Assembly (NCBI GenBank): GCA_963854735.1
Contig: OY978097.1
Span: 2,542,001-2,606,000 of the forward strand
Reading direction: 5' to 3'
From: Marvania coccoides
Taxonomy: Eukaryota; Chlorophyta; Trebouxiophyceae; Chlorellales; Chlorellaceae
Length of the DNA stretch: 64,000 nucleotides
The notes beneath the pieces are model-generated. The model did no database searches. It was not told the origin of the DNA and was given only the letters and a program-made list of their open reading frames with translations. Every line of letters begins with the position of its first letter. The first letter of the stretch is position 1. Shown here in pieces: positions 35,058 through 45,857 of the stretch. Both the position numbers and the translations under genes were made by a program.

Positions 35058-38000
35058 ATGTCGAGTGAAAGTGCACCCCAGCCTGCGGCTGAGCAGCCTA
35101 ACAGCCCAACAGCGAAGCAGAATGTCGAGCAAGACAAGCCACAAAAAGTAAAGGTACGCAATGCGCCAATCCTCCTCGCCTTTATTTGCGATATCAGCAT
35201 GCAAACATTGGATAATTGGGTCGTCGACCTCAACGCCTGCCCCACGGTCCTCATTAACGCGTTCTCCTTCATTTTATCGTGTTTTTCAGGAGCCTGTGCC
35301 GCCACCAAAGCCGCTGAGCACGCCCTGGTCTGCAGTAGTCAAGGCCTCCAGTTCAGCCGACCTGGCGACCGCTGCCAAGCCGCAGGAGGCCTCCACGACA
35401 GACGTAAAGCCCGCGAAACAGTCAAAAGCGGCGCCCAACGCGCCCAAGCCCGACGCTGCGCCCAAGCCGTCGGCGGCAGCGAAGCCATCCCCCGCGCCAT
35501 CCGCGCCTGCAAACGCGCCTCAGCGCGGCGACGGCGCTGAGCAGGCCGGCGATAAGCCGGATAAGCGCTCTGCGTGCGCTGCCGAGGGCTCTTCAATCAA
35601 AGAAAAGGAGGCAGAGGGCGGAGCTGCGGCGGCTGGCAAGGAAGGGGAGGCTGTGAAGCCCTCCTCCTCTGCCTCCCGCTCTGGCAAGGCAGCGTGGAAG
35701 GTGCCCACCCCCGCACCGCCCGCTGCCCCCCTCACGGAGAGCGGCGTGGCGTGGCCCTCCCTGGGCGACTCTAAAGAACCGCTGCCCAAAAAGAAGCTGC
35801 GGGCGCAGGCGGCAGCGCAGGCGGCGGCAGTCCCCCCGCAGCAGCAGCAACAGCAGCAGCAGACCTCGCACCCCGCGGCATCGGAGAAGCCGCAAAGGCG
35901 GAGAGAGCGAGGGCCCCGCCCGCCGCCCACCCTGGCAGACGCATTGCCGCAGGGAGCTGGCACTGGCGATAACAGCAACAGCAGCAGCAACGCTGCTGCC
36001 GCTGCGGCTTCTGCTGCTGCTGCCGCAGCGGTTGCCGCGGCCACAGCCAGCGCGGAGAAGGAAGCGGCAGCAGCTGCGGCAGCAGCCATCGCTGCAGCAG
36101 CAGCTGCTGCTGCTGGCGGCGGGGAGCGCGAAAGCTCCGGCCGCAGCGGCAGCGGGGAGGGAGGCTCCCGCTCTGGAGGCAGCTCCAGGGGCGGTGGCGG
36201 CCGGGGCGGTGCTCCCCGCGGCCCTTCCAGCCGCGGCCCGCGAGGGCCGCCAGCTGGTGCTGGTGCTGCACCTCAGCAGCAGCAAGACGCGGCGGTGCCG
36301 TCCAACGCAGCTGGGCCCGCTGCAGTGGTGTCAGCCCCTGCCCCTGCCCCGCTCGCTGCCCCTCCAGCGCCCACCGGTGGCGTTGGCCCTTCTCGCAACA
36401 GCAGCGATGGCGGCGGCCGCCCCCGCAACCCTCGCAGCTCTCAACGAGGTGGCTACGGCGGCGGTGGCGGCCGTAGTATGATGGGCGGCAGCGCCATTCC
36501 TGGCATCCCTATGGCGGCTTATGGCCAGCCGGTGCCGGCCTTTATGTATTCCGTGGCTGCGCCGGTGTTTTACCCGCCTGCAGCCTACGGCGTGCCCCCT
36601 GCCGCCATCGGCATGAGCGGCGGCACCCCGGTGGAGAAGCTGCAGGAGGCTGTGTGCAAGCAGATTGAGTTTTACTTCTCGGCGGGCAATCTCGTCCGCG
36701 ACCTGTTCTTGCGGTCAAAAATGAACGGAGAGGGGTGGATCCCGCTGGCGATGATCGCCAACTTCAACCGCGTGCGCATGTTGACGCCGGATCCCGCCAC
36801 AATCACTGCTTCGCTCATCGGGTCAACGTTGGTCGAGGTGTCGCCAGACAAGCTGATGCTGCGGCCCAAGGAGGGATGGGCAGGGTGGGTGCTTCCAGAG
36901 GCGCAGAGAGACCACAGCGTGCACGCGGCGGTGGCGGCAGCAGCGGCAGCCACGGCCGCTGCAGCGGCTGCTGCTGAAAAAGCGAATGCTGCGCACGCAC
37001 ACGCGAGGGCCAGCGAAAAGGCGGTCCCCGCCCCTGCTGCCCCTGCTGCACAAGCACCGCGGCCAGTGCCTGCTGCTGCGCCTGCGCCGGTTGCAGCATC
37101 TCCCGTTGCTGCCGCCCCCGCTCCTGCTGCTGCTGTGGAAGAGGAGCTCGCTGAGGACGACATGTTCCAGCTGGACGAGGAGCATGACTCCACCGCCAAG
37201 TCCGCGCCATCTGGCGGCGGCGCTACGGCCGCGCAGGACGCTCACATGCTGTCAGATGCCCAGCTGTCCCGTCTCATCGTGGTGAAGCAGTCCAAGAAGG
37301 GAGGCAGCCACCGGGCGGCGGCTGGGCAGCGCGGCAACGACGACATGGCCACCGTCATCAACGACGGGCTGGAACTGTACGCGCAGGAGCTGACGAGAAC
37401 CACCACCAGCAATAAACCCGCGCCCACCGCTGCGGCGCCCGTGCCCACGCGGCCGCCGCGCGCCCCCGGCGCGCGCGGCCCCACTGCCAACTTCTACCCC
37501 GCGTCTCTGCCCAAGGGCCACGGCGCGCGCCCTCGTGGCGGCGGCAAAATGGGCGAGAGCCCTCCGTCGGTGTCGGTAGGCTGGGTGCTGGGCTCCACGC
37601 CGCCTGCCACGGCTTCGCTGGGCACCTCCCCCGCAAGCTACGGCCGTCGCCTGGGGGTTTCCCCCCGCAGCGGGTCCTTGCTGGGCAGCTCGGCGCCGAT
37701 CGCCAAGTTCCAGCACCCCAGCTACGCGCTGCTGCAGGACAACGGGTTCACCCAGATGAAGTACGAGAAGTTCTTCGCGCGCTGCGTCGCTGTGAGTTTA
37801 ATCAATATTAATCATATTTACCTCTCCCCAATTATACTCTCCCCCCTGAACTGGTTTGTTTTCTTCTCCCTACTCCCCCAAAATTATCCCCTTCTGACCC
37901 ATCTCTATTCGATTTTTCTTTCCAATCGTCAACCAGGAGCGTGCTGAGAAGGGCGTCGGGCTGAGCGAGGAGATGAACACGCTGTTCCGCTTCTGGTCTT

Positions 38001-38652
38001 ACTTCCTCAGGGACCACTTCAACAACACCATGTACGACGACTTCAAGAAGTACGCGCTGGAGGACGCCGAGGGCGGCGACCAGTACGGCCTGGAGTGCCT
38101 GTTCCGCTTCTTCTCTTATGGCCTCGAAAAGTCTTTCCGGGAAGACCTCTACCGCGCGTTTGAGGAGCTGGTGCTGCGGGACTACCGCGCAGGGTATCTG
38201 TACGGGCTGGAGAAATTCTGGGCGTGAGTTACTTCCCATTTAACTTTGATTTTTTTTCCACGATTTATTAACTCTTTATTCTATTATATTTCCCTTACCT
38301 TGATTTGTTTTCCCTCTCTTTTTGTAGTTTCCATCACTACACCGGGTTCCCCAAGGGCTCGAACATCGTGGTGGAGCCTGAGCTGAAGCGGCTGCTGGAT
38401 GAGGAGTTCAAATCGCTTGACGACTTCAAGGCAAAAGCAGCAAAGTTCAAGGCCCACGAAAACGCAATGGCGGCTGCGGCTGCGGCAGCAGGCGGCAAAG
38501 TGGAGGGCAAGAAGCCTGCAGGGGCGGGCGGAAAGAAAGCTGCAGCGCCTCAAGCCAACGGCGTTGCTCCCCACCCAGCTAAGGCGCCCAAGCAGCAGCA
38601 GAAGACGGCAAACGGTGGCGGCGCTGCGGCGGTGGCTGCAGCCGAGGCATGA
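35058..38652 (+). CDS. LARP1: La-related protein 1 (La motif + DM15)
   Basis: RNA-binding translational regulator. 1,069 residues from exons 35058-35153, 35290-37791, 37937-38223 and 38328-38652. Residues 1-470 are disordered, with Ala, Gln and Arg-Gly-Gly runs. The La motif is at about 480-560 ([20 protein letters not shown], then [20 protein letters not shown]). The DM15 region, about 835-980, binds cap-adjacent TOP-mRNA sequence in animals. Its three helical hairpins begin [20 protein letters not shown], then [20 protein letters not shown], then [20 protein letters not shown]. Introns 2 and 3 cut the DM15 repeats. The C-terminal tail is Lys/Ala-rich. LARP1 represses or stabilises ribosomal-protein mRNAs downstream of TOR; here the gene lies near eS4, which is probably coincidence. 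Confidence 0.95.
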
Positions 38653-39218
38653 CACAGAAAGGCGATTCATTAATGGAGAGAGTTAAAAAAAAAAGCATGA
38701 TACAAAAATAGCCAATTAATTAACTTGCCTTGAACCCCTTTTACGTCCCCCCCCCCCCCCCCCCCCCCCAATTTTCGTTCTTGCCTGCTACCTGGAGGGC
38801 TGAGAAAAATGTGTGAAGGGGCCGTATGCATAGTATATCTCCACCCCTTCTTCTCTTCCTTTATATTTCGTCCGCTCTTCGTTTTGCTGTTCATTAACCC
38901 TTCGTTTTTATATCTGTCTCGCCCCAAATCATTATACTTTATTTTTGCTATTGTTTTTTCACTGTTTCCCAGGCATCCCCCCCCTTTTTAGACCCCAAAA
39001 GAAGATTCGAGACGTTCTTTGTCGAAGCAGCTATTTTAATTTTCCCCCTTTTTCTTTCGTCCCCTTATATGCATATTAATTTGTTTCTTTTTCTTCTTTT
39101 TCAACCACGTCAATATTACCCCCCTCCCCCCTCTTTTGCGTGTTCTGCCATCTCGTTGAAACAGTAACTCTTATTAACAAGCTTATTGCAACGCCATAGA
39201 GCACAAAAACCGCCGCGT
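38653..39218. other. Convergent, pyrimidine-rich 3' region
   Basis: Downstream sequence of LARP1 meeting the 3' end of the TEX261-like gene. The plus strand is strongly C/T-rich and includes a 23-base C run. No gene recognised. Confidence 0.55.
38747..38769. repeat. Homopolymer C tract (23 bases)
   Basis: Uninterrupted run of 23 C on the plus strand in the LARP1 3' flank. Length may be unreliable in the assembly. Confidence 0.9.
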
Positions 39219-39992
39219 TCAGATCTTTTCTTTCATCATGAACCCACTTGACGACGGCATCTTGGACATCACGTCCGGCAGCACCTCGTCGCGCTTTCGC
39301 CGCAGCATGTCGAAGATGCGCAGCGCCAGCCCGCGCCGCCGCTTCTTCCCGCTCTGCCACTCGATGCCGGAGGGCCCCGCCGCCGCGGGGCTGGCGCCGT
39401 ACCCAAAACCGCTGCCGGCGCCCGGGAGCACCGACTGGTCGCCAGCCATGCTCAGGAACAGCGCAAACGGCACCATCCAGGTGGTGACCACCAGGAAGGC
39501 GAGGATGTACTCCACCGTGTAGTGGCTGTGCCAGTAGTGGTGCACCCAGGCTGCCGTGCTGGCCAGGAAGCCTGCGGCGGCAAACAGGCCGTCGGGCGAC
39601 GAGGTCTTGATCCAAGGGAATTTGCGGAGGAGGCGGAGGTAGGCAAGGTGGCTGGCGAGTCCCAGGCCCAGGCAGTGCAGCGGGAGGCGGTCGATGAGGA
39701 GGAGGAAGTGGACAACGAGCTCCACCTTGATGGTTGTGCCAATTGCCTTCTTTGTCGTCAACGTATACTCCTCTATCAGCTCAGCTAAGTAGTACATTCC
39801 ACATGCTGCGCATTAAGAGGGGGGCAAACTGGGGGAATTGAGGGCACACCGGAGGGAAAGCAGACCGAAAGAATCAATCTGAAAAAACAGGTCACCAGAG
39901 AGTGCTGGTAACTCACCTATACTTAATGATAGAAATACTATGAAAAGATAGAATCCAAAATATACCAAAACAATCGACAATGTCAGCACCAT
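39219..39992 (-). CDS. TEX261/SVP26-family ER-Golgi membrane protein
   Basis: Homologue of human TEX261 and yeast Svp26, an ER-exit cargo adaptor that packs certain glycosyltransferases into COPII vesicles. 220 residues from exons 39992-39917 and 39805-39219. The first helix (VLTLSIVLVYFGFYLFIVFL) is in exon 1. The conserved SLSIACGMYYLAELIEEYT spans the splice. Later come VEYILAFLVVTTWMVPFALF and the basic tail GKKRRRGLALRIFDMLRRKR. About four transmembrane helices are predicted. The acidic residues in the LAELIEEYT motif are the family hallmark. Confidence 0.92.
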
Positions 39993-40615
39993 CTTGAGTT
40001 CACACAAGATTGAATTTCGCTATTATTTCTCTTGCTCTGCGCAGATCATCCGGCGCAGCGTTTTCCGTCGTAAAATAATCGTCTTTAATTAGAATTATAT
40101 AACTGCAATGGTTGCTACAAAATTTTTAGGGGCAAAAGCTTGATCTTTCTTTTCACATTTAAACGTCACAATAAAAGGGCCATGTGTTGAACACTTTTTG
40201 AGAGGAGACTGGCCCCCCACGTGTAAGGCAAGCAAGAGGTGTTTGCAGGACTGCATGAGAGAGGAGAAATTTTGAGAGGGGGCGCCAATTGTTGAAGATC
40301 CGGGCCTGCAAAACTTACAATTGTCTCTTCCTCATGTAGTTAAATTGTCTCAATGTGAAGGAACGTTCAGGTAATCGTAAATTCCTACTGGCAATTGATC
40401 CAGTAGCGAGAGCACTGGGGAATGGCCGGCATGCGCAGAAAAAAACGTACTTTTTCCCGCGATTCGTTGACTCTTGCATATTTTTGTGACCACACATTAT
40501 TATTGCGAAGCAGCCACATTGCCTACAAATTGATCGCATTCATCAATTCATTTCTTTTTTCATACATCCAGCCTCGCATCGCCTTACTCTCACTCTCAAG
40601 TAACCAATCAATAAA
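39993..40615. other. Divergent intergenic region
   Basis: Head-to-head spacer between the TEX261-like gene and peroxiredoxin Q. AT-rich; no defined element identified. Confidence 0.5.
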
Positions 40616-41297
40616 ATGAAGATGCTATCTATGCGCCCCGCCGGCTCCCGGATGCCCATGTCCAGGCGGCAGATGAGCGTGAAGTGCGCCGTCAAGACCG
40701 GCGACAAGGCCCCAGAGTTCACCCTCCCTAACCAGGACGGCAAGAATACCAATGTGAAATTTGGGGGATTCATTTCCAAGCCTACCGTCCTCTTCTTCTA
40801 CCCCAAAGACAATACCCCCGGCTGCACTCGCGAGGCCAAGGTAAGAAGAGCCCGTTTGAATAAATTGCAGTTTTTGCACTCGAAACTTCGCCACTCAGTC
40901 TCAGACTCATCAGCCCAGCCTTTCCCAAAAATTTCTCAGATAGATAAAAAAAAAATTTTTTCAAAGAAATATTCTCTGCAATTAAAAAAAAATGCAGGCC
41001 TTCCGCGACAACTTCAGCCGCCTGCAGAAGCTGGGCGCCAACGTCATCGGCATCTCCAGCGACTCTGTCGACTCCCACAAGTCCTTCTGCACCGACCTGG
41101 AGCTGCCGTACCAGCTGCTTTCTGACGAGGGCGACGAGGTGCGCAGCCTGTACGGCGTGCCCAAGGACCTCTTCGGCCTGCTGCCAGGCCGCCAGACGTA
41201 TGTTATTTCCAAGACCGGAGAGGTGAAGCTGGTGTTCAACTCGCAGCTGAAGCCCGAGGACCACGTGGAGGAGGCCATCAAGGCGCTGTCTAACTGA
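40616..41297 (+). CDS. PRXQ: Peroxiredoxin Q, plastid
   Basis: Thiol peroxidase of the BCP/PrxQ class, 174 residues from exons 40616-40840 and 40998-41297. A basic Met/Ser/Arg transit peptide covers about the first 24 residues. The mature protein starts near VKTGDKAPEFTLPNQDGKN. The active site PKDNTPGCTREAKAFRDN has peroxidatic Cys70 with the usual Pro/Thr and Arg partners. The common resolving cysteine five residues later is Lys75. Instead Cys106 in DSHKSFCTDLELPYQLLSDE lies 36 residues on, the spacing of PrxQ enzymes whose resolving cysteine is on helix alpha-3 (Xylella PrxQ, C47/C83). LLPGRQTYVISKTGEVKLVF completes the family signature. The enzyme reduces hydroperoxides using thioredoxin in the chloroplast. 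Plastid location is inferred from the N-terminus and family. Confidence 0.93.
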
Positions 41298-41692
41298 TGC
41301 GCACGCGCTCTGGTGTTTGGAGCTGGCTGGGGGAATTTAATGATGATTGCTGCCACGCTGCGGCTTTGAAATGAATTCGATTTATTATTTTTTGAAACGC
41401 GAATATACATATTTCATATGTATATACATTCCTTTATTAATTTTTGAAATGGAACCAATATAAAATTTTGAGTGCTCGTGAACGGAAGCACGAGCGTACC
41501 CCCTTATTAACAGGTTGTTGCTCTCATTCCACACAAAAAAGCAGGCAGGAACTTCTTACACTTTGGGGTGGCTTTTATTTATAATGAATATTCTTCTCGG
41601 GGGTCAGTTCATGCATAAAAAGGGGCGGAAAGACAGAAAATATGTTCAAGTTCTAGAAAGTCACAGCGCTGCGTCGTTCTCTCGCTCGCTCT
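41298..41692. other. Convergent 3' intergenic region
   Basis: Spacer between PRXQ and the translocator gene, tail to tail. No other feature seen. Confidence 0.5.
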
Positions 41693-43749
41693 CTACATGA
41701 AGCCGGTGAGCTTCCACCACACGGAGCCCACGGCCAGCCACATGATAAAGTTAAGGCTGCCCATCAGCGCACCGTACTTGAACACTTCGTTGAGGGTCAG
41801 GTAGCCGGCGCCGTAGTACACCGCTCCCTGTCCACTGCCGTAGTGGGTCATCGAGCCAAATAGGTTGGACATGAAGCCCAGGGACAGGGCGGCCAGCACG
41901 CCTGGCACGCCGGTGGACAGCATCATGGCCAGGAAGGCAGAGTAGAGAGCGCCGACGTGGGCAGTCTGCACAAAGGGAAGGAAAAAGAAGTAAAGTGGCG
42001 TTTTTTTAATATTAATTAAAGCATTTTTCAATCTGAAATTTTGTATGAAAAATAAGTCGTAAATTAGTATAATTGAATTTAAATTTTCAAAGGTGATAGA
42101 TGATATTAAACCGACCTGCGACGCAAACATGTAGTGCAGCACAAAGTAGGCGCCGTTGAGCAGCACAAACACCGACTGCCACCCCATGTTGGCCGCCACC
42201 AGCTGGTCTCCCACCATGCTGGCAAAGTGCGTGATCACGCCCAGGGAGTTCAGCTGCCCAGACATGCCCACCAGCACGGCGAACCAAAACAGCGTGTCCC
42301 AGGCGGCGGGGTACGTCAGACACTCCCGCCAGTGCAGCACGCCCGTGAGCAGCAGCACGCACAGTCCCATCATGGCGGTGGTCACCGCTGGAATGCCAAG
42401 GGCATCTCCCATCACCCACAGACACACCGCGCCCAGCATGGTGCCCAGCATGATGCGCTCATCGCGGGTCATGGGCCCCATCTTGTCGAGGCGCTGCTGC
42501 GCTAGGGCGGGCGCCTCGGGGGTGTCTTTGATCTCGGGAGGGAAAATTTTATACATGATGAGGGGGGTGGCCAGCAGGCCGATGAGCGCGGGCACGATGG
42601 AGGCTTTGAACCATGTGGTCCACGCGGAGGGCACCGCCACGCCCAGCTCGGTGGCCAGCTTCATGCACAGCAGGTTTTGGGCAGCGGCGGTGAGGAACAT
42701 CGCCGAGGAGTTGACGGAGCCCTGCAGCTGCGTGTTCACCAGGAAGGCGCCCAGCTTGTGGCGGGAGGGGTCGTCTGCAGGGGAGAGAGGAACGCAATTT
42801 TAGAGTTGAAGAAAAAAAACTGACGTTCGCCAATTTCTTGTTAAAATTAAAGTACGATGGTAAATATAATCGCATCAATAACAACCGCAAAATTAAAATC
42901 ACAATTCACTCACTGGGCTTGCTGCCGGCGTTGAGCGAGAGCGAGTTGATGATGGGCATGAAGATGCCGCCAGCCCTGGCAGTGGTGGAGGGCATGGCGG
43001 GCGCAATGAGGGCCTCGGCAATAGACAGACCGTAGGCCAGCCCCAAGGTGGACTTGCCCACCAATTTGACGAACATCTGGGCCACGCGCTCGCCCAGTCC
43101 CGTCTTTTCAAAACCCTGCGAGTTTGAGCATCAGGGAAAATAATGAGCAAAACAATGAAAAAAATATAGCACAAATAAAGATTGAATATATCTATATATA
43201 TTTATATGAGAAGATTGGACGTATCCAGGTATAAGAAAAGAGAAGAGAAGGGAAAGAAAGAAAACTCGCCCTTGCAAAGAAGAAAGAAACCACGATGAGC
43301 CAAATAACGTCGTTCGTGAAGGCCGAGAATGCGGCGGAGAAGGTGAGCGTCTTGGTGGCGATGGCGGTGGTCACGGCGAGGAAGGCCCAGGCGCCCACGG
43401 CCAGCGGCTCCAGCACTAAGCCGGCGATGGTGGACACAAAGATAGAAAGCAGTGACCAGCCCTGGGTGGTGATTCCCACAGGAATGGGCACCAGGAACCG
43501 CAGCGCCAGGCCCAACGATACGGATAGCAGCAGAGGGACGGGCTTGGCGCCGGGCCAAGAGGGCACGGGGGCGGGCGTTTCAGCAGGAGGCGGGGCAGCA
43601 GCGGCAGCGGCGGATGCGACTGTGGGGGTGGAGCGAGGGCGGCGGGGGGTGGGGAGAGGGGCACGGGCGCGGAGGGGAGCGAGGGAAGGGGTGCAGGGCC
43701 TGAAGGAGAGGAGAGATGGGGGGGAAATGAGGCAAAGGGCAATTTTCAT
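41693..43749 (-). CDS. DiT1: Plastid 2-oxoglutarate/malate translocator (DASS family)
   Basis: Inner-envelope dicarboxylate exchanger that supplies 2-oxoglutarate for ammonia assimilation and returns malate. Exons 43749-43270, 43115-42914, 42774-42116 and 41965-41693 give 537 residues with about 12 helices. A Ser/Pro/Ala transit peptide of about 60 residues is followed by the first helix LLLSVSLGLALRFLVPIPVG. Conserved motifs are WLIVVSFFFARGFEKTGLGE (formed only by splicing), KSTLGLAYGLSIAEALIAPA, SVNSSAMFLTAAAQNLLCMK and GSMTHYGSGQGAVYYGAGYL. Intron 1 has a GC donor (GCGAGT at 43269-43264). An ATG at 43815 is also in frame, adding 22 residues if the leader is unspliced; the internal ATG gives the more transit-like start. 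Confidence 0.93.
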
Positions 43750-44234
43750 TTGATGACTAGTGATGGGTGAATTGAGGGGCGATAGGGGGGTACCTGGCTG
43801 TGATTGATGGCACATTGTGTGTCAACGTGCATTTGGCAACCGGCGGGCGTCGCACCAGCAGCGAAGAGCGAAGAGCCCCCAAGGAGGTTTGCATTTTTTA
43901 TTTTTTCTCTTGAGGTTCTCAACTGCTGTGCTTTCTAGATCTTGTCGAACTGATCACAAGTATTTAAAGTTAAGTTATGATCGATGCCAGCTCTCACGCA
44001 TTGCCCAGAAAATTGGTGAATTTCACGAAAACGCAGCACACAGCAGGAAAAATCGGTTTTTGATCGATTTCTCCGAAATGCCGATGTGCAGCAGGTTAAC
44101 AAATATTTCTTTGAGTGTGTGAGCGCGATTAAACGTCCTGCACGCGACGGATCAGCCGTTCCGATTCAAATTATCCACAACTGCAGGTTCCTCTAGCTTC
44201 CAAGACTTCGTGTGGGGCCTTGGGGATCTCAAAG
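43750..44234. other. Divergent intergenic region
   Basis: Head-to-head spacer between the translocator and the DUF92 gene, including the alternative upstream ATG at 43815. No other element identified. Confidence 0.45.
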
Positions 44235-45750
44235 ATGACACGTCCATATTTAAATCAAATAATTAATGGCGGCAGGAATGCGCTGGGCGGCTCATTTCGA
44301 AGATTAAGTATTGCCGCTCCCGGCCGCTCCTTCCCTCTTCGCAGCGCCGCTGGGGTCAGTTCTGAGAGCCTTGCGCCATCTCGTTGTACTCATTTAAATT
44401 ATTGCATTTTTTTGCCGCCGTTCGTTTGTATTTAAACCAGAAATTTCTACATTTTTTGGGTGGCAGGACGCTGGCCGCTTATCAGAACCCACGCCTGAGC
44501 TGAACCCTGCGGTGGCTGAAGCGCTGGGGAAGGTTGCAGAAGCGATGGCAGTCGCCGAGGAGACGGCGCAGAAGGTGGAGACCCTGCCAAGCGCTCGAAT
44601 TCCCACAGTGGTAAGTTTTTCACATGATAACATGACTATCGCATGCGTAATGCCTAAATTTCAAAGCCCTTTATTTTCTACCCTCGACTGCAGTGGGACA
44701 GCGCTTTTGCTGCCGTCAAACCTGTCTTGAAATTAGGATTAATGGTGGCCTACTGCACCCTGATCCACTCTTTCCACGTCACCAGTCAGATCATCGGCGC
44801 CCTCTTTCTGGCGCTGTTCGTCGCAATGTCCGGCTACCGCAGCAGCTCCCTCAGCCCCTCTGGCGCCGTGGCTGCCGCCTTGGTGGGATGGGCCACGTTG
44901 GCCCCCAGTTTTAGAGCCGGCAACGTCCTGCTCGCGTTTTTCTTCCTTAGCAGCAAGCTCACAAAGGTGGGGGAGGACATGAAAGAGGGTATTGACGAGT
45001 CTCACAAGGCGGGAGGCCAGCGGGACTGGAATCAGGTGGCGTGCAACGCGCTGGTGCCGTCGATATTAGCGGTGGCAGCGGGAGTCCTCACCGGCGGCAT
45101 GGACGCCCCTCTCAAGGCTGCGTCGGCGCCACTGCTCACAGCGCTGTACGCCGGATTTTTGGGGTACTTTGGATGCTGCTGCGGGGACACCTGGGCGTCT
45201 GAGCTTGGGCAGCTGAGCCCGGAGGAGCCGAGGCTCATCACCACGCTGCGCCCCGTGCGGAGAGGAACCAACGGGGGTGTGACGTGGGTGGGGCTGGGAG
45301 CCAGCGTTGCAGGCGGTCTGTTTATGGGCATTGTGTTCTATGCCTCGGGAGCGCTGTCCCCCACTGGCAACGCTGCAGCGTCAACGGCGCAGTGGCAATT
45401 GATACCCTTAGGCAGGTTTTTAAGGTTTAAAACATGTTAAACTGTTTTTAAAGAGTTTTATATTGAATTCTTTGCTGATTTTTTCACTCTTTTCTCCTTC
45501 ATTTTAACGTCGATTGTTTATTTCTGCAGGGGTGTGGGCTGGGGTTGTTGGCTCGTTGATCGACTCTCTGCTGGGCGCGACGGTGCAGTTCACAGGGTAC
45601 AACCGGGAAACGGGCAAAATTACTGGGAAACTGGGCCCCGAGGTGACCCAGATCAGCGGCATTCCGCTGCTGGACAACAATCTGGTAAACGCAGTGTCGG
45701 CGACGCTCACAGCGGCCATTACGGGGCTCGTGGCACTGCGGGTGTTCTGA
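44235..45750 (+). CDS. DUF92/TMEM19 family, VTE6-like phytyl-phosphate kinase
   Basis: Polytopic membrane protein of 400 residues. Exons: 44235-44354, 44467-44610, 44694-45411 and 45530-45750. In plants and cyanobacteria DUF92 proteins such as VTE6 phosphorylate phytyl phosphate for tocopherol and phylloquinone synthesis; TMEM19 and PGR are related. Visible motifs: [75 protein letters not shown] and [19 protein letters not shown], then [15 protein letters not shown]. The N-terminal 80 residues look like a plastid transit peptide plus a short helix. The last intron must start with GC (GCAGGT at 45412): the nearby GT donor would put the conserved LIDSLLGA motif out of frame. Which family branch it belongs to needs a tree. 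Confidence 0.88.
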
Positions 45751-45857
45751 GAGTTTCGATAAACGGTGCACGGGGTTGAAACCTTTGATTGATTCGATCT
45801 GTAAGAAAAGCAGTCAAACTTTTTGAAATCAAAGAGCGCTAAAAACGGTGCCGGAAG

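Noticed and set aside
40831..40840. Peroxiredoxin Q as a 1-Cys enzyme lacking a resolving cysteine
   Set aside because: The canonical position is Lys, but Cys106 at a spacing of 36 fits the known alpha-3-type resolving cysteine.
45412..45529. GT donor at 45416 for the last DUF92 intron
   Set aside because: It would place exon 4 in a frame lacking the conserved [10 protein letters not shown] motif; the GC donor at 45412 keeps it.
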